Assembly: GCA_964372215.1 (NCBI GenBank)
Contig: CAYJQC010000012.1
Coordinates: forward strand, 1 to 64,000
DNA length: 64,000 nt
Direction: 5' to 3'
Origin: DAIMFL01 sp964372215
GTDB taxonomy: Bacteria; Pseudomonadota; Alphaproteobacteria; Dongiales; Dongiaceae
Shown: in pieces, positions 9,255-19,391 of the stretch
Position numbering within the stretch: the stretch's first letter is position 1
Layout: each line of letters begins with the position of its first letter
Translations under genes and position numbers: made by a program
Notes under the pieces: model-generated
Told to the model about the DNA's origin: nothing
The model's input: only the letters and a program-made list of their open reading frames with translations
The model's database searches: none

Positions 9255-10178
9255 GTGGCGGCGGATGCGGAGGCGACCGGGCGAGAGCGTACCGGCGCCT
9301 CCGGCCGAAGTAAACCGAGCGAACGCGGCGGCAATGCGGCGAAGCTGCCCGGCGGCCTCTATCTGGTCGCCACCCCGATCGGCAACGCCGCCGACATCAC
9401 CCTGCGCGCGCTCGACGTGCTGGCGCGCGTCGACCTGGTGCTGTGCGAGGACACCCGGGTCACCGGCAAGCTGATGACCATGCACGGGCTGAAGCCGGCG
9501 CTCGCCGCCTATCACGAGCACAACGCGGCGCGCATGCGGCCGCAGGTGCTGGCGCGGCTCGGTGCCGGCGCCGCGGTGGCGCTGGCCAGCGATGCCGGCA
9601 CGCCGCTGGTCTCCGATCCCGGCTACAAGTTGGTGCGGGCGGCGATCGAGGCCGGATACCGCGTCACCGCCCTGCCCGGCCCGTCGGCGCCGCTCGCCGC
9701 CCTGCTGCTGTCGGGCCTGCCCTCGGACCGCTTCCTGTTCGCCGGGTTCCTGCCGCCCAAGAACACCGGCCGGCGCAAGGCGCTGGCCGAGCTGGCCGGC
9801 GTGCCGGCGACGCTGCTGTTCTTCGAATCGGCCGGGCGGCTGGCCGGCTCGCTCGCCGACATGGCGGCGGTGCTCGGGCCGCGGCCGGCCGCGGTCGCGC
9901 GCGAGCTCACCAAGCTGTACGAGGAGGTGCGCCGCGGCAGCCTGGCCGAGCTCGCCGCCCACTACGCAACCGCCGGCCCGCCCAAGGGCGAGATCGTGGT
10001 GGCGGTCGGCCCGCCCGCCGCCGAGGCGTCGGCCGAAGCGTTCGATCTCGACGCCGCGCTGGCGGGGGCGCTCGCCGCCATGAGCCTGCGCGACGCGGTC
10101 GACGCGGTGGCGGCGGCCAGCGGCCGGCCGCGGCGCGAGATCTATGCCCGCGCCTTGAAGCAGCACGGCGGCCAATGA
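9255..10178 (+). CDS. rsmI: 16S rRNA (cytidine1402-2'-O)-methyltransferase RsmI
   Basis: SAM-dependent tetrapyrrole-methylase fold. Motifs: GGLYLVATPIGNAADITLRAL, LCEDTRVTGKLM, YHEHNAARM, ASDAGTPLVSDPGYKLVRAA and ALPGPSAPLAALLLSGLPSDRFLFAGFLP. These are diagnostic of RsmI, which methylates C1402 in the ribosomal P site. The GTG at 9255 gives 307 aa with a short leader. An in-frame ATG at 9138 would add 39 Arg-rich residues and overlap the divergent lipoprotein gene, so I consider it less likely. Its last bases overlap yraN by 4 bp. Confidence 0.94.
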   Translation: MAADAEATGRERTGASGRSKPSERGGNAAKLPGGLYLVATPIGNAADITLRALDVLARVDLVLCEDTRVTGKLMTMHGLKPALAAYHEHNAARMRPQVLARLGAGAAVALASDAGTPLVSDPGYKLVRAAIEAGYRVTALPGPSAPLAALLLSGLPSDRFLFAGFLPPKNTGRRKALAELAGVPATLLFFESAGRLAGSLADMAAVLGPRPAAVARELTKLYEEVRRGSLAELAAHYATAGPPKGEIVVAVGPPAAEASAEAFDLDAALAGALAAMSLRDAVDAVAAASGRPRREIYARALKQHGGQ

Positions 10179-10567
10179 CCGGGCGGCAAGGCACCGTAAA
10201 TCGCCGGCGGGCCGAGGCCCGCGGCCGCTGGGCCGAGGCGCTCGCGGTGCTGCTGCTGCGGCTCAAGGGCTATCGCATCCTGGCGCGCCGGCTGCGGCTC
10301 GCCGCCGGCGAGATCGACATCGTCGCGGCGCGCGGCAGCGTCGTCGCCTTCGTCGAGGTCAAGGCGCGGGCCGACCTGGCGAGCGCGCTCGAATCGGTCA
10401 GCCCGCGCCAGCGCCGGCGCCTGCAGGGCGCGGCGCTGCAGTTCGTCGCCGGCGATCCGCGCCAAGCCGATCGCGATCTGCGCTTCGACCTGATGCTGGT
10501 GGCGCCGGGCCGCTGGCCACGGCATGTTGTCGACGCTTGGCGCGCCGAGTCGGGCGCGACAGAATGA
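10175..10567 (+). CDS. YraN family (UPF0102) nuclease-like protein
   Basis: 130 aa. Family features: ARGRWAEALAVLLLRLKGYRILARRLRLAAGEIDIVAARGSVVAFVEVKARAD, that is, the E-...-GEIDIV-...-FVEVK signature of a PD-(D/E)XK-like fold. UPF0102 proteins resemble Holliday-junction resolvases, but their biochemical role is not settled. It overlaps rsmI (ATGA), as in most proteobacteria. Confidence 0.92.
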   Translation: MTGRQGTVNRRRAEARGRWAEALAVLLLRLKGYRILARRLRLAAGEIDIVAARGSVVAFVEVKARADLASALESVSPRQRRRLQGAALQFVAGDPRQADRDLRFDLMLVAPGRWPRHVVDAWRAESGATE

Positions 10568-10659
10568 GCCCGCGAGTCGCGGACGCGGATGTGTGGACGG
10601 ACTGGGGAACCGGCAGGCCGACGATGAGGCCGGCGGCAGACGGATATGGCGGGAGGCGG

Positions 10660-11280
10660 ATGTCTCGCGGAGCTCGGGGCGGCGTGCTGCTGGCGCTTGT
10701 GCTGCTCGGCCTGCCCGGCTGCACGCGCGTCGGCCTGGCGGTCAGCGCGGCGGCCACCGCCGGCTCCGCCGCCAGCTCGGAACGCGGCCTCGTCACCACC
10801 ATCGACGACGACCGCATCTGGATCGCGATCAACGCCGGCTGGCTCGACCGCGACGCCACCATGTTCGAGGCGGTCAAGCTGCAGGTCCACGAGGGCCGGG
10901 CGCTGCTGTCCGGCCAGGTCGACGACCCGCAGATGCGCGTCGAGGCGGTGCGCATCGCCTGGCAGGTCGACGGCGTCAAGGAAGTGATCGACGAGATCGA
11001 GGTCTCGGGCGAAGGTGACTTCGGCGATTTCGTGCAGGACCGCTGGATCGTCGCCGAGCTGCGCAGCAAGATCGTGTTCGACAAGGCGGTGCGGTCGATC
11101 AACTACAGCATCGAAGCGGTCGGCGGCACGGTCTATCTGATGGGCATCGCCCAGACCCAGGCCGAGATCCAGCGGGTCATCGACCACGCCCGCGACCTGC
11201 CCTATGTGCGCGCGGTGGTGAGCCACGTGCAGCTCAAGGACGATCCGATGCGCAGGACCGCGGCGGCGCCTTCCTCCTAG
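10660..11280 (+). CDS. BON-domain lipoprotein (YraP/DolP-like)
   Basis: 206 aa. I chose the ATG at 10660 because GGGAGG lies just upstream and it gives a short lipoprotein signal ending in the lipobox LLGLPGC (Cys ~21). Two BON domains follow: about residues 45-110 (ITVDDDRIWIAINAG-like start, VDGVKEVIDEIEV end) and 115-190 (DRWIVAELRSKIVFDKAVRSINYSI to VRAVVSHVQL). DolP/YraP is an outer-membrane lipoprotein that binds anionic phospholipids and supports envelope integrity. Position after rsmI-yraN matches the E. coli gene order (apart from diaA). Confidence 0.88.
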   Translation: MSRGARGGVLLALVLLGLPGCTRVGLAVSAAATAGSAASSERGLVTTIDDDRIWIAINAGWLDRDATMFEAVKLQVHEGRALLSGQVDDPQMRVEAVRIAWQVDGVKEVIDEIEVSGEGDFGDFVQDRWIVAELRSKIVFDKAVRSINYSIEAVGGTVYLMGIAQTQAEIQRVIDHARDLPYVRAVVSHVQLKDDPMRRTAAAPSS

Positions 11281-11338
11281 CGCATGACCGGATCGCGCTC
11301 CACGGCCCGGCGGCAATGAGCGACATGGAGGAGACGGC

Positions 11339-12214
11339 ATGAGCGACGGCGAGGGCGACGCCGAATCCGCCGCGGCCGAAACGCTGCTGCGCCGCATCGG
11401 CGCCGCGCCCGACGCCCCGTTCGCCATCGCCGAGGCGGCGCTGGCGCTCGCCGGCCTGGCGCGGCGCGGACTCGAGCTCGCGCCGTATCGCCACCATCTG
11501 AGCGCGATCGCCTGCCAGGTCGGGCAGCAGGCCGCCGACTCGGCAGGCCGCGCGGCGGCCGAGCCCGGCGACGACGGGCGGCGACAGGTCAGCGCGCTCA
11601 ATGCCACGCTGGTCGACCGCTTCGGCTACGAGGGCGACCGCGACGACTACGACCATCTCGACAACGCCGACCTCGCCCGGGTGATCGACCGCCGCCGCGG
11701 CCTGCCGGTGGCGCTCGGTATACTCTGGATGCACGCCGCCCGGGCCCAGGGTTGGGGAATCGCCGGGCTGGGCTTTCCCGGGCATTTCCTGCTGCGCCTC
11801 GGCGGCGCCCGCGCCGGCATCGTCCTCGATCCCTTCGCCGGCGGCAGGATCCACGACGCGGCGTCGCTGCGCGCCCTGCTCAAGGCGACCCTGGGCGCCG
11901 GCGCCGAGCTCGGCCCCGACCACTACGCCCCGGTCGGCGACCGCCACGTGCTGCTGCGGCTGGAGAACAACATCAAGCTGCGCCTGCTGCGCGACGGCCG
12001 GCTGGAGGACGCCGCCGGCGTGCTCGACCGCATGCTGATGTTCGCCCCGGAGCAGCCGGGATTGTGGCGCGAGCTCGGCCTGCTGCAGGCGCGGCTCGGC
12101 AATCTGCGCCATGCCACGCGGGCGCTCGAGGCGTTCCTCGACGTCGCCGAGGACGCCGAGGCGCGGCACCAGGCGGCCCAGGTCCTGAAGGATCTCAAGG
12201 GCCGGCTGAACTGA
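11339..12214 (+). CDS. SirB1 family protein (transglutaminase-like plus TPR)
   Basis: 291 aa. N-terminal transglutaminase-like domain with LNATLVDRFGYEGDRDDYDHLDNADLARVIDRRRGLPVALGILWMHAARAQGW and GFPGHFLLRLG. The region ~215-285 has helical TPR-like repeats (DAAGVLDRMLMFAPEQPGLWRELGLLQARLGNLRHATRALEAFLD). SirB1 proteins are widespread but functionally undefined. The start ATG follows GGAGACGGC. It ends the conserved cluster before the restriction-modification insertion. Confidence 0.88.
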   Translation: MSDGEGDAESAAAETLLRRIGAAPDAPFAIAEAALALAGLARRGLELAPYRHHLSAIACQVGQQAADSAGRAAAEPGDDGRRQVSALNATLVDRFGYEGDRDDYDHLDNADLARVIDRRRGLPVALGILWMHAARAQGWGIAGLGFPGHFLLRLGGARAGIVLDPFAGGRIHDAASLRALLKATLGAGAELGPDHYAPVGDRHVLLRLENNIKLRLLRDGRLEDAAGVLDRMLMFAPEQPGLWRELGLLQARLGNLRHATRALEAFLDVAEDAEARHQAAQVLKDLKGRLN

Positions 12215-12308
12215 GGACCGAGGGACAGTTGCGGTTACCCGATGGTCCTTGAATCAGCGTATGAAGCTAGTCCGAGCACCCCTCCGGGCAGGATGGGTGG
12301 CGCCCACC

Positions 12309-12330
12309 GTGGATGTGCCGCAACATCCAC
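12309..12330. promoter_or_regulatory. Inverted repeat ahead of the restriction endonuclease gene
   Basis: GTGGATGT (12309-12316) and ACATCCAC (12323-12330) form a perfect 8-bp inverted repeat around a 6-nt loop. It ends 22 bp before the endonuclease ATG, overlapping the expected leader. It could be an operator or a translation-modulating hairpin; no controller (C) gene is present nearby. Confidence 0.35.
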
Positions 12331-12352
12331 CACTGGGAGATTAGGGGACCCC

Positions 12353-12958
12353 ATGAGAATCGGAAGAACAGTCCGTCTCGACGCCTTCAATCCGGATGCC
12401 GAACTGCCATACGAACTCCGATTGAAAGATTTCGAGATTGCGATGCAAGACGTTTACGATTTCTTCCGCGACGTGAATGGTTTGCTCCTCGGGAAGGGGC
12501 TTCGCCGGATGGACGACATGCTTCGGCCGGCCGCTATGTCGGGGATGATTTCGGACATGCTCACGGCCAGCATGGCGAAGCACGCCCGCGCCCTGGTGGA
12601 AAACGAGCACTTCAACGGACACCCAGATCTCGTTCTGCAAGGCAGGTATCCCAACAACGCCGTCAAGGCCGGGACGCAGGGGGTCGAAATCAAGAGCACC
12701 CGCAAGCGCGGCGGTGCGGTCGACACCCATGGCGCTCGTGAACAGTGGATGTGCGTTTTCGTCTACGTGACCGATCACGCCACGGAACCAGCCGAGAGCC
12801 GCGCTCCAATGCGGTTCACAGAGGTTTACCTTGGTCATGTGACTGAAGCGGAATTCCGCCGCAACTTGCGCGGCGAGCTGGGAACGCGGACGGCGACCCT
12901 CGGCGCAGCAGGCATCAGAAAGCTACGATCAAACTGGATCTATCGCGACCTCGACTGA
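12353..12958 (+). CDS. Type II restriction endonuclease (PD-(D/E)XK)
   Basis: 201 aa. A plausible PD-(D/E)XK catalytic core is PD at residues 91-92 (NGHPDLVLQG) and EIK at 112-114 (QGVEIKSTRKRGG), the spacing expected for this nuclease fold. The ATG at 12353 has AGGGG upstream. It is convergent with an adenine- or cytosine-N-specific DNA methyltransferase and the two genes overlap by 30 bp at their 3' ends, so the pair reads as a Type II restriction-modification system. Recognition sequence cannot be told from the sequence. Base composition is visibly more AT-rich than the flanking host genes, which suggests acquisition. Confidence 0.8.
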   Translation: MRIGRTVRLDAFNPDAELPYELRLKDFEIAMQDVYDFFRDVNGLLLGKGLRRMDDMLRPAAMSGMISDMLTASMAKHARALVENEHFNGHPDLVLQGRYPNNAVKAGTQGVEIKSTRKRGGAVDTHGAREQWMCVFVYVTDHATEPAESRAPMRFTEVYLGHVTEAEFRRNLRGELGTRTATLGAAGIRKLRSNWIYRDLD

Positions 12959-14050
12959 CTCGAGCCGCGCAATGGCCTGTCTTGCGACCCTGACATAGCC
13001 CGCATCCATCTCGACGCCAATACTCGGATACCCAACTGCATTGGCCGCCGCAAGCGTGGAGCCCGAACCGGCGAACGGGTCCAGTATCACGCCTTCGCCG
13101 AGAGGTAGCGATGCACGCACGATGCGCCTCAGAAATGCCTGAGGCTTCAGAGACGGGTGCGGCGCGATCTTCCGTTCGGCGGCAGGTGTCGGTGCCGAAC
13201 GGACGACGTCGCCGAATGGTTTCTCCTTCGATGGCCGGCGAAAGCCTCCGGTTCCCCACCGACGAAGATTGTCCTGCGCCCTACCGTCCAAAGGACGTCG
13301 CAGCGTCACCCATGGCTCCCACATCGAACGTGGCATAACGCTCACGTTCGTGAATTCTTTGTGGGCGTTCTTCGGGCGGTCCCCTCCGCGCATCGTCATC
13401 GTAAGCCGCACGATGCTACCACGCAACTCCAGCCCTGCCTCGGTCATCGCGGAAGCGACGATGTGTGACAGCAGCGGATTGCTCGCGATGATGATGTTGC
13501 CACCGGGCACCAGGACGCGCCCCAAGAGAACCCCGAGACGCTTGAAGAAGGTGTGCAGATTCACCCGATCGGTTTCGTCGAGGACCGTGAATCGTGGAAG
13601 TGGCGCCCGTTGATGACCGTCATATGATGGCGGAATTCGCCATACGCCGCCCTTCCCTTCGCGTAGCTTCCTCTGTTCTGCTTCACTGTACTCGATCAGC
13701 CCGTATGGCGGATCGGTCACTACGGCATGAACGGAGCACGGATCCCGCGACGCCAGCCAATCGAAGCTGTCTGCCTCGAATAGCGTCGCTTGGCCATGCG
13801 AAAAGACCGGCTCGAACGTGATATTGCGCCGCTCGGCCGATGGAGTTCCCCGGAGTCGGTAGCGACCGCGCCTCGTCCGCTCGAAAATGTCGGGTACGTT
13901 CAAGTTAAGATATGACCGGACCGAGGAAGGCGATGCGTCGCCAACCCGAAGCGCCACTGCAGCGCTGATCTCTTTCGCCGACGCTTCGCCTCCGAGCAAA
14001 GATAGATAGCCGATGATCGAATCGCGAATGCTGCCCGGCGCACGAGACAT
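12929..14050 (-). CDS. Beta-class DNA methyltransferase (N6A/N4C)
   Basis: 373 aa. Motif IV TDPPYGL (DPPY at 113-116) comes before motif I LDPFAGSGST (326-332), the order of beta-class amino-methyltransferases. The first ~70 residues look like a winged-helix domain (SIRDSIIGYLSLLGGEASAKEISAAVALRV ... VPDIFERTRRGRYRL), an extra DNA-binding module. I chose the ATG at 14050 because GGAGG lies 6 nt upstream; an ATG at 14137 is also in frame. It protects host DNA from the convergent endonuclease. Codon use and lower GC contrast with neighbours. Confidence 0.9.
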   Translation of the reverse strand: MSRAPGSIRDSIIGYLSLLGGEASAKEISAAVALRVGDASPSSVRSYLNLNVPDIFERTRRGRYRLRGTPSAERRNITFEPVFSHGQATLFEADSFDWLASRDPCSVHAVVTDPPYGLIEYSEAEQRKLREGKGGVWRIPPSYDGHQRAPLPRFTVLDETDRVNLHTFFKRLGVLLGRVLVPGGNIIIASNPLLSHIVASAMTEAGLELRGSIVRLTMTMRGGDRPKNAHKEFTNVSVMPRSMWEPWVTLRRPLDGRAQDNLRRWGTGGFRRPSKEKPFGDVVRSAPTPAAERKIAPHPSLKPQAFLRRIVRASLPLGEGVILDPFAGSGSTLAAANAVGYPSIGVEMDAGYVRVARQAIARLESVEVAIDPV

Positions 14051-14330
14051 GGCGTTCCTCCAATGCCCAAGAACATTTCGTGAACTTGGCACAGTTGACG
14101 TCTGGACGTCAAATGTTTTTTCTACGTTTGCTTGCATCGCTTTCGACTCTTAGCGGTCAAAGGGCGAGCGTCTTATCGGGCAGTGTCTGGCTTCCATTGG
14201 CCGCAGCAGCGTTGCAATGCACGCAAAGAGCCCTTCACCCATCTTTTCTCGGATGCGCGCGGGGTTGCCGACCGTTTAGAGTCGCCCGCTCGGCCGCCTC
14301 GGCCGGCGCTACCAGAGGAGCCGCCGTTCC
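14051..14330. other. Intergenic between methyltransferase and gshB
   Basis: 280 bp with no convincing gene. The left part (14051-14160) is AT-richer, with a TTGACGT-type stretch and TTTTTT near 14115, and probably holds the methyltransferase promoter. The right part returns to host composition and must contain the gshB promoter. This is the right edge of the restriction-modification insertion. Confidence 0.5.
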
Positions 14331-15296
14331 ATGAGCCTTGCCGTCGCCATCCAGATGGATCCGATCGAGACCGTCGACATCGATGCCGACAGCACCTTCG
14401 CCCTGGCGCTCGAGGCCCAGGCGCGCGGCCACGCCCTGTTTCACTATCTGCCGCGCCAGCTGTTCTTCCGCGACGGCCGGGTCTATGCCCGGGCCCGCGC
14501 CATGACCGTGCGGCGCCAGCGCGGCGGCCATGCCAGCCTGGGCACGCCCGAGGTGATCGACCTCGTCACCATGGACGTGGTGCTGATGCGCCAGGACCCG
14601 CCCTTCGACATGTCCTACATCACTGCCACCCATCTGCTGGAGCACATCCATCCGCAGACCCTGGTGGTGAACGATCCCGTGCATGTGCGCAACGCGCCGG
14701 AGAAGCTGTTCGTCGCCCATTTCGAAGGCCTGCTGCCGCCGACCCTGATCACCTCCGACCGCGTCGAGATCGCTGCCTTCCGCGCCCAGCACGGGCACAT
14801 CATCATCAAGCCGCTGTTCGGCAACGGCGGCGCCGGGGTGTTCCATGTCACCCCCGAGGACGAGAACCTGAACGCGCTGCTCGAGCTGTTCACCCAGCTC
14901 TACCGCGAGCCGGTGATCGTGCAGCGCTACCTGCCCGAGGTGCGCGCCGGCGACAAGCGCATCATCCTGATCGACGGCGTGCCCGCCGGCGCGCTCAACC
15001 GGATTCCGGCGGCCGGCGAGGCGCGCTCCAACCTGCATGTCGGCGGCACCGCGGCGAAGGCGACCCTGACCACCCGCGAGCGCGAGATCTGCGAGGCGAT
15101 CGGCCCGACGCTCAAGGAGCGCGGCCTGATCTTCGTGGGCATCGACGTGATCGGCGACTACCTGACCGAGATCAACGTCACCTCGCCGACCGGCATCCAG
15201 GAGATCGGCCGCTTCGACGGCGTGAACCTGGAAGCCAGGATCTGGGACGCGATCGAGGAGCGCTACGCGTCCCGCCACCGCGCCCGGCCGGTCTGA
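14331..15296 (+). CDS. gshB: Glutathione synthetase
   Basis: 321 aa, usual length. ATP-dependent ligation of gamma-glutamylcysteine and glycine in the cytoplasm. N-terminal prokaryotic GSH-synthase domain (AVAIQMDPIETVDIDADSTFALALEAQARGH; VVLMRQDPPFDMSYI), then an ATP-grasp domain (IIKPLFGNGGAGVF; VQRYLPEVRAGDKRIILIDG; GIDVIGDYLTEINVTSPTGI). In many alphaproteobacteria gshB directly follows yraN; here it is separated by the BON and SirB1 genes and the restriction-modification pair. Confidence 0.97.
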   Translation: MSLAVAIQMDPIETVDIDADSTFALALEAQARGHALFHYLPRQLFFRDGRVYARARAMTVRRQRGGHASLGTPEVIDLVTMDVVLMRQDPPFDMSYITATHLLEHIHPQTLVVNDPVHVRNAPEKLFVAHFEGLLPPTLITSDRVEIAAFRAQHGHIIIKPLFGNGGAGVFHVTPEDENLNALLELFTQLYREPVIVQRYLPEVRAGDKRIILIDGVPAGALNRIPAAGEARSNLHVGGTAAKATLTTREREICEAIGPTLKERGLIFVGIDVIGDYLTEINVTSPTGIQEIGRFDGVNLEARIWDAIEERYASRHRARPV

Positions 15297-15330
15297 TCCG
15301 GCGCACAGCTCCCGAATCCTGCGAGCCGCC

Positions 15331-15942
15331 ATGTTCTATGAACCGAGACTGGGCCACGGCCTGCCGCGCAATCCGTTCAAGTCGCTGGTGGTGCCGCGGC
15401 CGATCGGCTGGATCTCGACCGTCGACCCCGCCGGCCGGGTCAACCTGGCGCCGTTCAGCTTCTTCAACGCGGTGGCCGAGGAACCGCCCCAGGTGTTCTA
15501 CGCCGCCAACGGCCGCAAGCCGGACGCGCCGGTCAAGGACAGCCGCGCCAATGCCGAGGCGACCGGCTGCTTCGTGGTGAACCTGGCGACCTGGGAGCTC
15601 AAGGACGCCATGAACGCGACCTCGGCGGTGTTCGCGGCGGGCGAGGACGAGCTGGCGGCTTCCGGCCTGACCGCGGCGCCGTCGCGCCTGGTCGCCGCGC
15701 CGCGGGTCGCCGAATCGCCGGTCAATCTCGAATGCCGCTATCTCCAGACGGTTTCGCTCGCCAGCGACGATCCGGAACAGCCCAACGCCATGGTGATCGG
15801 CGAAGTGGTCGGCGTGCATATCCGCGACGACCTGCTGGTGAACGGCCGGATCGACACCCGCCGGCTGCGGCCGATCGCCCGGCTCGGCTATGCCCAGTAC
15901 ACCGTGGTCGACGACCTCTTCGAAATGCGCCGGCCGGAATAG
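15331..15942 (+). CDS. Flavin reductase family protein (FMN-binding split barrel)
   Basis: 203 aa. The N-terminal region NPFKSLVVPRPIGWISTVDPAGRVNLAPFSFFNAVAEEPPQVFYA is characteristic of the flavin reductase-like FMN-binding split-barrel family. Substrate unknown; many relatives are annotated only by fold. It lies 34 bp after gshB and 17 bp before purC on the same strand, so it may be cotranscribed with both. Confidence 0.85.
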   Translation: MFYEPRLGHGLPRNPFKSLVVPRPIGWISTVDPAGRVNLAPFSFFNAVAEEPPQVFYAANGRKPDAPVKDSRANAEATGCFVVNLATWELKDAMNATSAVFAAGEDELAASGLTAAPSRLVAAPRVAESPVNLECRYLQTVSLASDDPEQPNAMVIGEVVGVHIRDDLLVNGRIDTRRLRPIARLGYAQYTVVDDLFEMRRPE

Positions 15943-15959
15943 CGGCGCGGAGGAGCGAC

Positions 15960-16927
<968 letters not shown>

Positions 16928-16931
<4 letters not shown>

Positions 16932-17887
16932 ATCTCGCCGGCGCGCGCCGCCGCCCGGCGCCGGCGCGCCAGCATCGTCTCGCGGTGCAGGATGTAGAGC
17001 CCGCTGACCACCACCACCGCGGCGCCCGACAGGATCCAGGCATCCGGCAGGTCGCCCCAGATCGCGTAGCCCAGCACCATGGCGAAGACCAGCGCCAAGT
17101 AGTCGAACGGCGCGACGATGGCGACCGGCGCCAGGCGGAAAGCGTGGGTCATGGCGAACTGGGCGAAGCCGCCGAACAGGCCGATGGCGACCAGCAGGCC
17201 GAGATCGAGCAGGCTTGCCGGGGTCACCCACTGGCCGAACGGCAGGGAGATCGCCGCCCCCAGGGTGGCGAACAGGGTGAAATAGAAGACGATGGTGGTC
17301 GGATGCTCGGTCCGGCTGAGCTTGCGGATCGAGATCATCGCGAGCGCGTAGAACAGCGCGCCGGACAAGGCCAGCACGGCGCCGGGGGCGAGCGACCCGG
17401 CGCCCGGGCGGGTCATCAGCAGCACCCCGGCGAACCCGACCACGACCGCGCTCCAGCGCCGCAGGCCGACCTGTTCCCTGAGCAGCGGCACCGAGAGCGC
17501 GGTCATGAAGATCGGGCCGGACATGCCGATCGCCACCGCGTCGCCGAGCGGCATCAGCGCATAGGCGGCGAAGAAGCAGGCCATGGCGGCCAGGCCGAGG
17601 ACGCCCCGGAAGGCGTGGCCGGCCAGGTTGCCGGTGCGCAGCACCGCGAGCCCGCCGGTGCGGGCGACGAACAGCGACACCGGCAGGAAGGCCACCAGAT
17701 TGCGGAAGAACACGATCTGGCCGGTGGGATAGGTCTGGCCGACCCATTTCACCACCGCGTCCATGCAGGTGAACAGGAAGACCGCGATCACCATCATCAG
17801 GATGCCGCGCAGCACCGGCGACCCCGCGCCGGAATCGGCGGCGGCGGCCGGCGGCGGGACGGCAGGGGCTTTCGAGGGCTGGGTCAA
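16928..17887 (-). CDS. DMT superfamily (EamA) transporter
   Basis: 319 aa with about ten hydrophobic spans in two EamA repeats (~30-160 and ~170-300). The N-terminal ~25 residues are a Pro/Ala-rich cytoplasmic leader. Features: LRGILMMVIAVFLFTCMDAVVKW, QIVFFRNLVAFLP, GVLLMTRPGAG and APFDYLALVFAMVLGYAIWGDLP. Such proteins export or import metabolites; substrate cannot be predicted. Convergent with purC, divergent from the polyamine ABC operon with 264 bp between. Confidence 0.88.
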
Positions 17888-18151
17888 GGGGACCGGCTGG
17901 CTGAGGCTGTGGGCCGCCCGGCGCGGCCTCGTCCGTGCCGCGGCACGCTAGCCGCCGGCGCCGCGCCGCACCATGGCGAAATGCGCAGGCGAGCATTGCG
18001 CCGGCCAGGCCCGGCCGGCAGCCCGCCGGCCGCGCCCGAACCGCCGCGACCCAGGCGATTGCGGCGGCCGGCACAGATTCTGTTGTCGGCTCATACCCCA
18101 ATACCCTAAGTTCGGTGCAAACAAGAACAGTCCCGGCAGGGGGAGTCTGAA

Positions 18152-19391
18152 TTGGCGCCAACCAACGCCGTCGAGGCACGCGGCGTGAGCAAGGTCTTCG
18201 GGCACGGACCGGACGCGGTCCGGGCGCTCGACGACGTGTCCGTCACCATCCGCGAGAACGAGTTCTTCACGCTGCTCGGCCCGTCGGGCTGCGGCAAGAC
18301 CACCCTGCTGCGCCTGATCGCCGGGTTCGAGATGCCGTCCGCCGGCGAGATCCTGATCCAGGGCGAGGCGGTCGGCCACCTGCCGCCCCACAAGCGCTCG
18401 GTCAACACGGTGTTCCAGAGCTACGCCCTGTTCCCGCACATGACGGTGGCGGAGAACATCTCCTTCGGCCTCGAGATGCGCGGGATCGACCGCGCCGAAT
18501 CGCGCAAGGCGGTCGACGAGATGCTCGAGCTGGTCAAGCTCGGCGGGCTCGGCGGGCGGCAGCCGAACCAGCTTTCCGGCGGCCAGCAGCAGCGGGTGGC
18601 GCTGGCCCGGGCGCTCGCCAACCATCCCAAGGTGCTGCTGCTCGACGAGCCGCTGTCGGCGCTCGACCTCAAGCTCCGCCAGGAGATGCGGAGCGAGCTC
18701 AAGAAGCTGCAGCTCGCCACCGGCATCACCTTCATCTTCGTCACCCATGACCAGGAAGAAGCCCTCACCATGTCGGACCGCATCGCGGTCATGAGCCAGG
18801 GCAAGATCCTGCAGATCGGCGAGCCGGCCCAGATCTACGAGCATCCGACCGTCCGGTTCGTCGCCGACTTCATCGGCGAGACCAATTTCCTGCCGGGCCA
18901 CGTCACGACCGTGATCGCCGACAAGGCGACGGTCCGCCTGGCGGGCGGGGCCGCGGTTGCCCCAAAAGCCCCCCCCCCCGGCGGGCCCCGCCAGGGGGGG
19001 GGCCGCGCGGGGGGGGCCCCCACGGNNNNNNNNNNATTTCCGGCCGCCCCAGGTCACCACCGTTAGCCCCCACACGGCGCGGGGCCGCCTGGGGGGGGGG
19101 GCCGAGTTCCCGACATCGGCCCCGCCCGGCGTCGGCAACGGCATGGACGTGACCGTCGCGGTGCGGCCCGAACGGGTGTTCCTGACGGCCGCCGGGGGCG
19201 GCGCGCTCGAGGGCCGGGTCGACAACGTGGTCTATCTCGGCACCGACACCACCTATCAGGTCACCCTGCAGGACGGCGTCGGCGTGACCGTGCGCGCGCA
19301 GAACCGCGAAGGCGCGCGCCAGCGCTTCGCCGTCGGCGATCCGGTCGGCCTCGACCTGACCGCCGATTCGCTGCAGGTGCTGAGGGACTGA
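18152..19391 (+). CDS. potA: Polyamine-type ABC transporter ATP-binding protein (broken by assembly gap)
   Basis: PotA/PotG-like ATPase. Walker A GPSGCGKTT, Q-loop FQSYALFPHMTV, signature LSGGQQQRVALARALA, Walker B VLLLDEPLSALD and H-loop FVTHDQEEALTMSDR are all intact in the first part. The C-terminal TOBE domain (VTVAVRPERVFL ... VYLGTDTTYQV) continues after the N run in another frame. The junction at ~18960-19110 is poor sequence, and the frame change is an artefact of the join, not a mutation. The start is TTG at 18152 with GGGGAG 7 nt upstream; no better start exists. The stop overlaps the permease ATG. Confidence 0.85.
19026..19035. other. Assembly gap (10 N) inside potA
   Basis: The ten N are flanked by implausible C and G homopolymer runs. 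The sequence right of the gap (19051-19113) reads as an error-rich repeat of the sequence left of it (18900-18965), so the two contig ends probably overlap. Confidence 0.9.

Noticed and set aside
18957..19391. A separate gene after a frameshift in potA
   Set aside because: It contains only the TOBE domain of the same ATPase and the break coincides with the N run and poor sequence.
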